Assembly (NCBI GenBank): GCA_022495995.1
Contig: JAFEMH010005422.1
Location: forward strand, 1 to 64,000
Direction: 5' to 3'
From: Adenophora triphylla var. japonica
Taxonomy: Eukaryota > Streptophyta > Magnoliopsida > Asterales > Campanulaceae
DNA length: 64,000 nucleotides
The notes beneath the pieces were generated by a model that saw only the letters and a program-made list of their open reading frames with translations, did no database searches and had not been told where the DNA came from. The translations under genes were made by a program, and so were the position numbers. This document shows positions 10,544 through 23,100 of this stretch, piece after piece (position 1 is the first letter of the stretch; each line of letters opens with the position of its first letter).

Positions 10544-11487
10544 TAGGGTATAGTGTATAGGGTATAGGGTATAGGGTATATGGTATAGTGTATAGGGTAT
10601 AGGGTATAGTGTATTTATTGACTCATATTTATTTTTTTAGTGTAATTTAAAATAATTTTCATGTTTTAAATAATTATAAAGAATGATATTTATTAAATTA
10701 AAATTAATAAATATTTATGTGGTATTTATTTTTTCAAAAATAATATTTATTGACTCATATTTATTTTTTTGAGAGTAATTTAAAATAACTTTCATATTTT
10801 ACATAAATAAAAATAATGATATTTATTAAATTAAAATTAATAAATATTTATGATTTATTTATTTTTTCAAAAATATTAAAAATATTTATGATACTTTAAT
10901 GTTTTTTAGTTTGTTATTTTGTTAATTAGTTCTAAAAATAAACAAAAATTACATTTTAATATCAGCAACAGAATATTTCTGTTGCTGAAAAATAAAAAAT
11001 ATTAAATTATCAGCGGCGGAAATATTCTGTCGGTGTTTAATTAAAAAAAAACATTTAATTTCACCGTTGGAATATTTCCGACGCTGATAAATTAAAAAAA
11101 ATTAATTATTCAGCGGCGAAAATATTCCGTCGGTGTAATATTTCAAAAAAAAAATATTTTAATTTCACCGTCGGAATATTTCCGACGCTGATAAATAAAA
11201 AAATAAAGAAATGATATATTTTCACCGGCGGAATAATTCTGTCGCTGATAAAGATTTACGGCGGAATATTCCGTCGGTAAATCAACCGCGAAAATAGTGG
11301 CGGTAATTAAACGAATATTCGAGGAATATTCGTTTTAGCGGCGGAATTTAGCGGCGGAATTAAATTCCGTCGCTAAATTTGACGCCAAAATAATTTCGAC
11401 GCTAAAGCTTATATTCCGCCGCTATTTAGCGACGGAATGAGTCCGTCGCTGATAATTCCGTCGCTAAAACACCTGTTTCTGGTAGTG
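10544..11487. mobile_element. CACTA right-end fragment (tail 1)
   Basis: The right terminus GGTAGTG at 11,481-11,487 is the complement of CACTACC. Leftward lie subterminal repeats of the GCGGCGGAAATATTC / TCCGTCGGTG type (10,960-11,470), an AT-rich block with TATTGACTCATATTTATT repeated at about 10,615 and 10,748, and GGGTATA repeats (10,544-10,610). The same modules occur in the large CACTA element at 29.5-40.2 kb, but there the AT-rich and CCCTATA blocks are in the opposite orientation. No left terminal repeat is present, so this is a truncated or rearranged derivative without genes. Confidence 0.85.
11309..11335. other. Conserved subterminal hairpin
   Basis: The arms AAACGAATATTC and GAATATTCGTTT flank a GAG loop and form a perfect 12-bp inverted repeat. 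The same hairpin recurs at 39,997-40,023 and 47,477-47,503 in the other two CACTA right ends. Confidence 0.9.
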
Positions 11488-11888
11488 TTTCAACGGTTTG
11501 AAAGACCAAGTCAAGATGAAGATAACATGCCGAAATTCTAGGGAAGTTTGTTAGGATTTTATCTTCTGTTATTTTTTCTATTTAAAAGCTCATGGCTGGA
11601 ACACATCACACGGACACACACGCATTACTCACACACAGTTCACAAACACTTTGTAATCCGCTATAGCTTCATCTTTTGTAACTCAGAGATATTAATACAA
11701 TTGTTTGGGAAGGTAGGTGCTCATAATCACCTCTCGAGGTTTTATGCCGGCGAGATAGTTATCTCAAGGGTTTTCCTCGTTACATGATCGAGCCATCCTA
11801 GTTTCATTGTTACACCGATTATATTCCATTGCACCCTCCTTAGCTTTATTTCAAATTTCTTCATTGTTGACTGTTTTTTACCAAAACA
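11488..11888 (+). mobile_element. Ty3/gypsy LTR remnant (element 2)
   Basis: The sequence immediately left of a PBS ends in ACCAAAACA, giving the expected CA end at 11,888. A TATA-like TATTTAAAA lies at 11,579-11,587. The left part of the LTR is missing because the CACTA right end abuts it at 11,487. Confidence 0.65.
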
Positions 11889-11891
11889 GTT

Positions 11892-11907
11892 TGGCGCCCA
11901 CCGAGGG
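11892..11907 (+). other. Primer-binding site of gypsy element 2
   Basis: TGGCGCCCACCGAGGG, three bases after the LTR end, matches the PBS style TGGCGCCCACCGTGGGG of plant RIRE2/Retand-type Ty3/gypsy elements. Confidence 0.8.
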
Positions 11908-11950
11908 TCCATTGGTTTTTTAGTCGGTTTAAAATTCTTACGTGTCTACC

Positions 11951-13660
11951 ATGTCTACCCAACCTATGACTTCCGCCGTCAGCAAAACCATTCCTAGCAG
12001 TGTGAATCCTCAAACCAGTAGCAGGCCAACAACCGGAGGCCAAGAAACATTACCTCCTCCTCCGCCTGTGAATTCTGGAAAGAAGCAGATGTCGACATCT
12101 CCTGATCTTGAGATCAAGAGCATGCTTATTCAGATGAAGATCAGCTGGATCGCCAACAGAATAGCACCTCCTTGATAGCCGAAAGCTTGATAAAGGTGCA
12201 AAAAGACCAAGAGTTGCTCTCCAAAAGAATGGATGCTGTCTCTCCTTACCGTCCTAGAGTCCTTGATTTCAACATTGGGGACAACTCGCACACTTTCAAT
12301 GAATTCCTTCCAATGGCATCATCTGTAAGGATGTCGTCATCACCAATCCTGACGTCTTCTCCAATAACGACTTCTGTGGCGATGTCGACACCCTTAGCCA
12401 CCAGTGCCTACAGGATGACTTTTCCAGAAGGACCCATCTTCACTAATAGCACCGTTCTGACATCCTCTGCAGATAATGCTATTCCTTTTGTTAATTTCAA
12501 TACTAATTCTGCTTTGGATAATACTGCTCGTACCACTAACCCTTTTGCAGGTACATACATTGCAAATCAACTTCAGGAATTGAGAGATATGATCATGAAT
12601 GTGCCAGGTGTCACCCCGCCTATCCAGCAGGTCTCTCCAACATGTTACAATCAATCTCGCTTTACTCCAGCAATTGCGCATGTCGACATCCTGAAAGGAT
12701 TTAGCGTTCCTGCCATGAAGTTGTATGATGGAAGTTCTGATCCTGAGGAGCATGTCGCCCACTACCAAGAAAAGATGGAGATCATTCGTATTCCACTCCA
12801 ATTTCGTGAGGCTTGTTTGTACCGAGGGTTCGGTTCAACGTTGGTAGGACCGGCATTGAAGTGGCTGATCCGTCAACCTCCTGGTTCTATTAGCTCGTTT
12901 GCTCAACTTGTCAACCTGTTCAACAATCAATTCTCTTGCAACCGACAATTTGAGAAGCTCACCAGTGATCTTTACCGTATCACCCAGCAGCCCACCGAAG
13001 CCTTAAAGGACTATGTTAACAGATTTAATAAAGATGTTCTGGAGATCACCAACCTGGATATGGCGACAGCTGCAGAAGCTTTCAATATGGGCTTGAAGAA
13101 GGATTCCCCTTACTATGATGATTTGGGGATGAACCCATGCAAAAAGATGGAGGATATCCGAAATCGAGCCCTAAGATTTATCAGGCTGGAAGAGGACAAG
13201 GTGCAGCAATCCAAGAATCATGACAAGGCTTCATCATATGACCATCCTGACAGGAAGATAGAGTCGTCTCACCAAAGACAGAGCAGATCCAGACCCTACC
13301 ACAGTAATGACCATAATAAAGTCAATTATGTGGAAGATGATGATGATTTTGAATCTCCTAAAATTTCTGATTATTGTTTCTCTGTTGATGTTTCAGGTAT
13401 CCTGTGTGCAATGAGCAATCTTGGAGATAAAGCAAGGTGGCCTCGAAAGACTGACAAGTCATCAAGCTGGAGGGATAAATCTAAGTGGTGTGCTTACCAC
13501 GAGGATTTTGGACATCTTAGCGAAGATTGCATCACCTTGAGGAAAGAAATTAGTTACCTGTTGTCTAAGGGACATCTTAAAGAGCTCCTTGGGAACCGCA
13601 AAACCAAGACGAAGAACAAAGAGCCCATTGCAACCAGACCGCCATCGCCTCTACTGGTAA
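11951..13660 (+). pseudogene. gag: Ty3/gypsy gag (element 2)
   Basis: Gag builds the cytoplasmic particle. The ATG at 11,951 starts a short frame (STQPMTSAVSKT) that loses register near 12,140. The main frame resumes before 12,172 and stays open to 14,046. It contains a retrotrans_gag domain (AMKLYDGSSDPEEHVAHYQ near 12,712; ALKWLIRQPPGSISSF near 12,853; NRFNKDVLEITNL near 13,018), a charged linker and a zinc-knuckle-like C-H-H-C segment CAYHEDFGHLSEDC (about 13,490-13,530). The CxxH...HxxEDC form is usual in RIRE2/Retand-type gag. The early frameshift disables the 5' end, while the body is unusually well preserved. The end is set where protease-like sequence begins. Confidence 0.85.
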
Positions 13661-14256
13661 CAAAGGTAGTTAATGTTATTAGTGGTGGTTCTAATATTTG
13701 TGGTATTCTGCAGCTAAGAGATTCGCCAAGCAAGCTAAGGATGAGAAGCCCGAGAGATCCTCCAAGATTTCACAGCTCAAATGTCATCTCCTTCGAAGAA
13801 AGTGACAGGGACAATGTTATGGATCCTCATCATGATGCCTTGGTCATTGCACTCCAGATCACCAATTGCAAGGTCAGACGTATCCTGGTAGATGGAGGCA
13901 GTTCTGTGAACCTCATTATGCTGGATGACTTGAAAGAAATGAAGATCCTTGAAGATAGCATTGTAAAAAGAACCTCAGTGCTCGTGGGCTTTAGTGGAGA
14001 AACCAAAAGCACAGTGGGGGAGATTAAGAAGGTATCAACTCCATAGAGAGATTCTGCATGATTGATAGTGCAACATGTTACAATGTGATTCTAGGAAGAC
14101 CTTGGATCCATGGAATGAAGGCAGTGCCGTCCACCTTTCACCAATGTGTCAAGATGCCGACACCTTGGGGAGTTGTTAAGGTTTACAGTGATCAACAGTC
14201 AGCTAAAGAATGTTATATGACTTCCATGAAGGCGTCAACATCTCCTAAGATGGCAT
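13661..14256 (+). pseudogene. Ty3/gypsy protease (element 2)
   Basis: Aspartic protease would cut the polyprotein. The active-site segment reads VRRILVDGGSSVNLIML (about 13,873-13,923); DGGSS instead of DTGSS is common in this lineage. After a TAG at 14,044, a second frame carries CYNVILGRPWIHGMKAVPST (about 14,076-14,135), the conserved ILGRPWLH block that closes the protease region. A stop and a frame change separate the two halves, so it is inactive as it stands. Confidence 0.82.
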
Positions 14257-14285
14257 AGCAATTACAGAAAAAGGCTCGTGAGGTT

Positions 14286-15553
14286 TTGGAGGCGAAGGAG
14301 CATGACCTGAAAGAGATACCACTAGACCCCTCAAACTCAGACCTCAAGGTGCTGATTGGCCAAGACGTTCCAGCAGAAATCGAAGAAGATCTTGTCAACC
14401 TCTTGAAAAACAGGATTAAAAGCTTCGTCTGGAAGCATGAAGATATGACAGGCATGAGCAAAGATGTCATCACCCACAAACTCAACATCGATCCATCTTT
14501 CAGACCGATCCACCAAAAGAGACGAAAGTTTACGCAGGAGAGGAACATAATCATCCAGGAAGAAGTAGACAGATTGCTCAAAGCCCAGATGATCAGAGAG
14601 GTCGAATACCCAAGATGGCTAGCGAATGTGGTGGTGGTAGAAAAGATGAATGGCAAATGGAGAGTTTGTGTCGACTTCACAGACTTAAACAAAGCTTATC
14701 CCAAAGATCCTTTCCGTTTGCCACACATTGATACTTTGGTAGATGCTACTTCTGGACATGAAGTGTTGACTTTCTTGGATGCTTCTTCAGGATTCCAGCA
14801 AATCCAGATGGAGCCATTCGACCAAGAGGACACCGCCTTCATTACCCCAACAGGTATTTATTGTTATATTGCAATGCCTTTTGGATTAAGAAATGAAGGT
14901 GCTACATACCAGAGGCTAGTCAACATGATGTTCAAAGAGCAGATTGGGGACACCATGGAAGTATACATCGATGATATGGTGATAAAGTCAAAGAAAGCTG
15001 AAGATCATGTTCGGGATCTTACTCAAGCATTTGACATCCTGGACAAGTTCAACATGAAGCTGAACCCAGCAAAGTGCAATTTTGGCATGAAGTCCGGAAA
15101 ATTCTTGGGCAACATGGTGACGCAAAGAGGGAAAGAGGCAAGCCCAGAGTAAATAAGAGCCATCATCAATCTAACGTCACCCAAATCCATCAAAGATGTT
15201 CAAAGATTGACGGGGAAAGTGGCAGCATTGAATCGATTCATCTCAAAATCCTCAGACAGATGCAAACCGTTCTATGACATCTTGAAGAAAAATTCCAGAT
15301 TCGAATGGACTGATAAGCATGAACAAGCCTTTCAAGATTTAAAATTGTACCTGTCAACACCTCCCCTACTCTAAAAGCCTCAAGAAGGTGAGCCATTGTG
15401 TGTTTACTTAGCTGTCTCCAAAACTGCAGTTAGTGCCGTCCTAGTCCGTGATCAAGATGGCGTCCAGCAGTCAATATACTATGTAAGTAAAACACTACTC
15501 GATGCGGAAACCAGGTATTCACACCTTGAAAAGTTAATATTAGCTTTAATTTT
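14286..15553 (+). pseudogene. Ty3/gypsy RT and truncated RNase H (element 2)
   Basis: The RT frame to 15,152 has the expected blocks: ANVVVVEKMNGKWRVCVDFT, FLDASSGFQQIQM, MPFGLRNEGATYQRLVNMMF and the catalytic YIDDM near 14,963. A TAA at 15,150 interrupts the thumb. RNase H sequence continues in other frames (SAVLVRDQDGVQQSIYYVS near 15,430-15,486; RYSHLEKLILAL near 15,513-15,548). RNase H stops in mid-domain at about 15,553, where copia integrase sequence begins, so the second half of pol (rest of RNase H and integrase) and the 3' LTR are absent. Confidence 0.88.
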
Positions 15554-18408
15554 GATATGTCATGGCTATGGCACAAAAGACTGGCTCACTTCAACCTCAA
15601 AAGTATCTCTAAATTAGCAAATTCAAACCTAGTCAAAGGCCTACCCAAAATTCCCTTCAAAAAGGACAAGCTATGCAAAGCCTGTCAATGTGGCAAACAA
15701 AAGAAAACCTCCTTCTCTGTCAAAACAAGATTAGACACTTCAAAACCCCTACAACTACTCCATTTGGATCTTTTTGGACCCATTAGAACCAGATCTCTTG
15801 GTGGTAAGAGATACTCAATAGTGGTAGTTGATGACTATACTAGATTCACTTGGATTATCCTCCTTGAATCCAAAAGGGAAACCTTAGATCATCTTGTCAA
15901 ATTGTTCAACCAAATTCAAAACCAAAAAGGTCTATCTATCATCAAAATTAGATCTGACCATGGTAAAGAATTTGAGAACACTGGTGTTGAAGAATACTGT
16001 GATCAGAAAGGAATAGAGCACAACTTTTCAGCCCCAAGAACACCATAGCAGAATGGTGTTGCAGAAAGAAAGAACAGAACCATTTGTGAAGCAGCAAGAA
16101 CTATGCTGTCAGAAAACAATCTTCCTAAATACTTTTGGGGAGAAGCTGTCACCACAGCTGTGTATGTCCAAAACAAGACTCTCATCAACAAGTTTCACAC
16201 CAAAACTCCTTATGAGTTATGGAATGGTAGAACTCCAACCATTTCATACTTCCATGGTTTTGGAAGTAGATGCTTTATTCACAACAATAGCAAAAACAAC
16301 CTTGATAAATTTGATTCCAAGAGTGATGAAGGGATTTTCCTTGGATACTCCAATACTAGCAAATCATACAGAGTATACAACAAAAGAAGACTTGTTGTAG
16401 AAGAATCAATTCATGTTGACTTTGATGAAAACAATGATCAAAGCTACACTGAATTGTGTGATTTTGATGAAGCTGTTGGAAATTCAGACAACATACCTGA
16501 AGTGTCCCCTGTGCATGACTCCTCAAACATCATTCCTAAAGAAGATTCACCTTCCCTTCCATATATTATGCCCAAAGACATTAATACAAACACGATTGTG
16601 TCTGACAGCCAAGAATCCCAACCCTACAGCAAAGGTGCATCTGACAGCTAAGATGCACCTGACAACATACCTTCTTCAAGCCAACAAAATAACTCTATCA
16701 ATAACCCTATCCAACCTTGCTGCAACACCAATCACTCTATTCCTCAACCTGAACCTATCACCCACATCATTCCACCTAACAACAACATCTATATTGACCT
16801 TCCCATACATAAAATGGACATTCCTCCAAATATGCCTGTCTATGACTCATTAATGAGTGCCTTCATCTCCCAAATAGAACCCAAGAAAATAAATGAAGCC
16901 CTTCAAGATCCTGATTAGATTGAAGCTATGGAAGAAGAACTGGAACAATTTGAAAGGAACAAGGTTTGGCAGCTTATTCCCAAACACCCAAAAACCAAAC
17001 TGCCATTGGGACAAGATGGGTTTTTAGAAATAAAATGAATTAAGAGGGAATTGTGGTAAGAAACAAATCTAGACTAGTTGCTCAAGGATACAGACAAGAA
17101 GAGGGAATTGACTATGATGAAACCTTTGCCCCTGTTGCAAGATTAGAAGCTATAAGGTTGTTCATTGCCTTTGCCTCATTCAAGAAGATGAAGGTGTTCC
17201 AAATGGATGTCAAAAGTGCCTCATTGAATGGAGTTCAAAATGAGAAGGTATTTGTGTCTCAACCTCCTGGTTTTGAGCATCCAAAGTTTCTAGACCATGT
17301 ATATAAACTGAACAAAGCCTTGTATGGACTTAAACAAGCACCTAGAGCGTGGTATGACACTTTACCAAAATACCTCCTTGGTAATGGATTCACCAAAGGG
17401 CATATTGATAACACTTTGTATATCAAAAAATATGAAGAAGACCAGTTACTCATCCAAGTCTATGTTGATGACATTATTTTTGGATCATCAAATGGAGACT
17501 TGTGCACAGAATTTGGGGAAATCATGAAGAATAAGTTTGAGATGAGCATGATTGGTGAACTCACCTTTTTCTTAGGTCTTCAAGTCAAACAAATGAAGGA
17601 AGGAATCTTTATTAACCAAGCCAAATATACAAGGGACATGATAAAAAACTTTGATATGCAAACTGCCTCTCCTGTTAGAACCCCTCTATCAACAACAACC
17701 AAACTCCATGCTGATCCAGATGGCCAGAGTGTAAATCAAACACTATATAGGAGTTATATTGGTTCCCTCCTATATGTAACAGCCTCAAGACCTGACATCA
17801 TGTTTAGTGTTTGCCTTTGTGCAAGGTTTCAAGCCAATCCTAAGGAATCTCATCTCTTAGCTATCAAGAGAATTTTGAGATATCTCAAAGGAATCCCTGA
17901 TTATGGTCTTTGGTATCCCACTGAATCTCCATTTTCTTTAATTGGTTTCACTGATTCAGATTATGCTGGATGCAATTTGGATAGAAAATCCACAAGTGGT
18001 GGATGTCAGTTCATTGGATCAAGAATAATTCCTTGGTCAAGCAAGAAGTAAACCTAAGTAGCTACTTCAACAGCTGAGGCTGAGTATATTGCTGCTGGTC
18101 TGTGTTGTTCTCAAATCCTTTATCTCAAAAGTCAACTCCAAGACTTTGGGATGGACCTCTCAAACATTCCCATTTTCTGTGATAACTCAAGCACCATTGC
18201 CATGACAGAAAATCATGTTCAACACTCCAAAACCAAACACATTAAAGTTAGGCACCACTTCATTAGGGACCATGTTGAAAAAGGAAATATAAACTTAGCT
18301 AAAGTATGCACAGAAGAAAATGTGTCTGACATCCTAACCAAAGCCATGGATGAAAAACGATTTGAGATGCTAAGGGCAATGCCGGGAATGATAAATCTAC
18401 CAAAATAA
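15554..18408 (+). pseudogene. SIRE-like copia pol fragment, copy I (INT-RT-RH)
   Basis: This begins inside the pre-integrase domain (WHKRLAHFNLKSISKL near 15,566). Integrase follows with DLFGPIR, VVVDDYTRFTW and SDHGKEFENTG, then RT ([16 protein letters not shown] near 17,116; catalytic [10 protein letters not shown] near 17,461; [19 protein letters not shown] near 17,536) and RNase H ([20 protein letters not shown] near 17,944; STAEAEYI near 18,067). [15 protein letters not shown] and the RNase H wording fit the SIRE/Maximus lineage. Stops at 16,046, 16,649, 16,916, 17,041 and 18,049 inactivate it. Gag, protease and the 5' LTR are missing on the left because of the fusion to Ty3/gypsy RNase H. 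Confidence 0.9.
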
Positions 18409-18641
18409 GAGATTTCCATTAATCAAAACAACTTAACAAATGATTCTGTCAACAGTTAAGGATCTGACAACTAACCATGATTTTACATAAAAACCTACAA
18501 CATCTTAAACCAAATTCCATCCTACCAAACTCTTCAGTATTCAAACACAAAAGCAACCTCAAATCCACACTACCAAAAGCTTCATAAACCTCCCTCTCTC
18601 TCACAGCTGCTCCTTATACAGGCTCTGACAGCTAAGAATTC

Positions 18642-19627
18642 TTATCCTAGACTGTTCCTTGGCTGATCCTGGAAATCCTCATTTGTATACCCATACTCAT
18701 TGTATGCAACTTCTGGAGCCTCATAAACTTTCTCTCTGATGTCTCCATACCTTTCAAGCCAAACTGGATGCCACTTCATAAAAGGGTCAATTGCTGATGT
18801 TGAGAACTGTAGAGAAGGACACACCCTCCTAGGCCACCATTCTACAACATAATTGTAAGGGGGAAAATCACTCAGTGGAGAGACAAAGCTGAAGGTCCCT
18901 AAAGTATTTGCACTCTCCTATGCAATAATTGCTTAATCTGACTGAGGACCTACATCTTCCTCCTCATTCATAGCTGCTGGACTCAAGCACTTCAGAAACT
19001 GTGAGAACAACCTCATATAAGCCCTTGAAGGAGAACTTTGCACTCCTGCAAAATTGTCTCCAGTTCCCTCAAGAACTGCTTGACTCAATGAGAGTGAATC
19101 CCTTGTTACTGCAGTGTACTCTCTGACAGCTAAGAACTCAGGTTGACCAACATGAGTGTCAATCTTAATCCTTCCTTAGCTGTCAAGCTTCACAAGTTTA
19201 CCTAATGTGTAGACTCTCTCTACACCTGCTCCAACATGTTTACTGCATTTACCCTCATTCCCCTTTTCAATCAAATTAACCTTAGCTGTTTGACCAATTT
19301 GACCCTCACACATCATTTTTGCCTTACTTTATCCCTAGCTATCTCCTCTAATCTATTTTTGTCACTCTCTATCAATGCTAGCCTCTCTTTCTCCCAAAAC
19401 ATTCTCCTTATCTCTCTCTCTCTCAACTCTTCCTCCTTCCTTGGATCATCACTCTATAGTTGATCCACCTCCTATACCAAACCATTATCAGTTTGGATCT
19501 GATAGGACAAAAACTCTCTCTCAAACCTCTCTTCTTTGGTTTCTTCCAACCTTGGACTCCTGAAAACCAATTTATTTGCAGTCTTAGCCATTTTGCTAGG
19601 ACTAAACATAGAAACCAATCTTCCCAT
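18642..19627 (-). pseudogene. Antisense ORF of copia copy I
   Basis: A minus-strand coding region begins MGRLVSMFSPSKMAK at 19,627 and ends QPRNSLG at 18,642. The N-terminal part is strongly charged and probably coiled (KEEELREREIRR). The middle has VYTLGKLVKLDS, and the C-terminal part AIDPFMKWHPVWLERYGDI. Copy I carries about 150 bp more than the equivalents at 41.1-42.0 and 48.5-49.4 kb. That extra piece is open in one frame, so copies A and B probably lost it. No known domain recognised. Frameshifts and stops are present in this copy. Its conservation in three copies suggests it is a regular antisense gene of this copia family. Confidence 0.6.
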
Positions 19628-20132
19628 TTGCTATATGAATGAAATGAATTTGATAAAACTCATCATCTGATTCATTTCTTTTAATAGACAAGTTTAGTTT
19701 TCAGTCCATATAGAGGTGATGATCATTCAAAATAGACTTGGCTGGTCATCAAGTCTGACAGCTATGATTTTGATCTCTTGCCAATTCGAGGTTATTGGAA
19801 CTTGCCACTAACACAATATCATTTACTTCTCTGATAAAACCCTCTGAAAATTCGCCTATGTGTACGGAATTAACTCCCATGTTCTATGGGAAGTTATTGC
19901 AAAAAATGAATGGGGGACAAAAATCACTGTTCATGAACAGTCACATCCTTAAATGCAATTTTTTAACCGTTGTCCAAACCTCGATTTAGCCATTTAAACT
20001 ATACAAATTCCCTCCTCATTAACCTCTAATCTTGCGAAACTAATCCATCCTCTACAACCATCTCTACCCACCAAAATCTCCTTTCTAAATCTCTCTGTTT
20101 TTCAAAAACCCTAATTCTCTGTTTACACAACA
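19628..20132. promoter_or_regulatory. Divergent intergenic region, copia copy I
   Basis: About 505 bp separate the antisense ORF start (19,627) from the sense ORF start (20,133). The spacing is identical in units A (42,001-42,505) and B (49,356-49,860). A leader-like AAACCCTAATTCTCTG lies just before the sense ATG. A shared bidirectional promoter is inferred from the geometry only. Confidence 0.4.
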
Positions 20133-23100
20133 ATGGCATATCCTGAAGCTCATGGTTATTTTATCAAGCCTGATTTTTATGACCATGAAGTTGGAGCTCT
20201 CATCAAAACCCTGCTTGAATCCAAGCATCTATGTAAAATGATGGAAGCACAACCTCCTATTTACGAAAAACTCTACAGAGAAATCTATATGACTGGTGAA
20301 AGACTTCTCAGTGGAGCCATTCGAGCCAACATTGAGGGGAATGAGATTCATGTATCTCCCAAAGTTGTATAAAAAATCTATGATATTCCAATGAAGAATG
20401 GAATTCTCGGCAACATTTGGGATAGAAAAGATAATACATTGGAGCTATTCTACAAGGCATTCTTTGATCAACCCAACTGCAACTATCAAGTGATACAGGA
20501 CAAACCGATTAAAAAGGGATCTCTTGACCTGTTCAAATCAACCCTAATAGATGTTATCATCAAGGGGTTTGATGGAAAGCAATCTTCTTTTAATCAAATA
20601 AGCCCTAATGAATGGAAGCAAGACCTGAGTCTGATGACTAAGGAGGTGAATTGGAGTGTATCTCTCCTGCACAACTTTCAACTGGCCACATGTACTTCTC
20701 CATGGAAATTCAAGAAGCAAACCCCAAGAATGAACAACTTCAGGTTCATGAGTGGCATTCTACACTAGCTAATTCCAAAACTAAACCCCCCTCTTAAAGA
20801 TCAATGGCTTGAGACTACCAATATTGTGCAAATAAAAAGCTTCAGCTTGAGCACATTCAGGCTCAAAGGAAAGAAAAGATTCGATTTGGGAGATGAAGCT
20901 TCTGGAAACCTTGATGAAAATTCAAAGAGGCTGAGAGAGAAGAAAGAAAAGGAATTAAAGCTATGGAAATCATTAATAAACATGGTGAATGAAAAAAGGT
21001 CCAAAAGAAAGCATGACAAAGGAGTTGTGATCAAAGAAAAAGCTCAAGAGACTACACCTAGCAAAGTTGGAAAGAGGATTGCCAGAGCTGCAATGAAGAA
21101 AACTGGCAAAGGAAAGAAGCTATCCAAAGGAAAGACTGTGCAAGATGTGGTTGAACAAGTGGCTGATCTAGTGACTGACAAAGGAAAACAGATTGCTGAA
21201 GAACAACTTGCTGACAGTGAAGAAACTCTCTCAGACCCCATATTCAGAGATATTGATGAATTTGTTAGTGGAGATGAAGCAAGTCAAGATGATGAGTATG
21301 ATAAACAGCTAAGGAAAGCCCTTGATGAATCCCTAGTTGATGTCAGGCAGAGAACAGCTAAGACAGGGCAAACATCTGGGACAACTATGAATGCCCAAGG
21401 TCTGACAGCTAAGGTTTCTCAACCTGTTGAAACTTCAACTGAGGTAATTCCTATTCCCTCTCTTTCAGTAAACACTTTCTCTAGGAAGAGAAAATTTGAT
21501 AAGAATTCTCCCCTCTCCAAAAAGTTGAAACGAAATTCTCCTTATCCCTGACCAACCAAAGAGCAATCCAGTTCACCACCTATCTCTGTAGCCCAAGAAA
21601 TTCTCAACCTGAATACCTCCAACCTGAGTTCAAATGAGCTAAGTGTTGAAAATGAGAGGGGGAACACCTCTGATTCTGAAGGAGATGACCTTCAGTTGAG
21701 GGGGAACAGTAGTCACTTGTCCCCTAATCTGACAGCTAAGGCATCCTTATCCCAATCATCACCTGTCTCCAGTCCCTCTCAATCACCACCCATTCCTAAA
21801 CATATCCTCAAAGCTGCTGAAGGATTGACCTTTAAAGGATTACATGGATTGCTTCCCACTGTTATCACCTATTTGAGACAAATTTTAACTGAAGATGATA
21901 TGTTGATAGCTCTAGATGTGATCAAAACTAAAGATAGGGCCAAGAAGTCAAGCATGCTTGATATTGAAGCCCCATCTAAAACTGTTGAAGATGTTGAACC
22001 TCAATTACCTCCCAAACCTTCCTCTGAAAGTAAACCCCTTCCAGCTTGTGAGCCCTGGATTCTTGATTGTCAATTTGACTTCTCATTTCACTCAGTCATG
22101 GCTGCCCATCACAGATTCAAGGGAATCACTCATTTCCCTGAAATTGCTAGTCCAAATATCATTGACAACCCTTGGCTGTTAAGCAAAAATGCCATCATTA
22201 TTCATGCCAGAAATAGAAATGACCTCATCATGTTTGGGCATGAGGAATGGAAGAAGTACAGATTAGCTCTCCCCTCATCCTTCTTTCATACAGCCCCTAG
22301 ATTACCCAATTTCATGGATCTATCAACCATTATTGACTGTGAAGTTTTGTTCTCCCAATTCCTGTCAAACAATCTCAATGAATGCATCTACATGCCCTCC
22401 TCTCTTGTCTATGCTCTCTGTGTGGACTTGACCAAAGAGATCTATTGGAGAATCTGTAGCAACAAAGAAAAAATCATGGCTGTCATTGCCAAGCCTAATC
22501 TGACAGCCATATTTCCTCCAACCATCTTAGGACCTCCACCCATAATTCCTCCCAACACCAGATCTCTCCAGCTAAATCTCCCATCCAACTTTAACCCCTC
22601 AGCTTATGTGCCTCCCTATCATGTGACCATCACTGATATGCAAAAGTTTACAAGGACCATGATTACAAAAATGAGACACATAATGGAAGTCTCAGTGGGT
22701 GCTAAATAAGAAAAGAAAACATCCAAGGGAAAGCCAATTGATTTTAATGAGGAAGCTATTAACCTGGGAAAAAGAGCTTCTGGTGCTGCTGTGAATGTCA
22801 TAGTGTCAAGTGATGATGAAGATGATGAGCCAGTAAAGCAAGTTCATCAGCCTACAACCTCAGCTGTTCACATTGTCTCCACAGATCCTCCTCACAATCC
22901 TGCTCAACGAACCCTCTCTTTGCAGTCAAATCCTTTCTTCTCTAACTTGTTTTCAGGAACCAGAGGTCAAGTTGCTAGAGGAAAAAGTGCTCCCAAATGG
23001 GGTACTTTAAGGATAAGGGATGATCAAGCACCTTTGTCCAAAGCTGTGCTCAAGTCAAGACAAGATCACACCTTAACCTATGATGATGACATGAGCTGGG

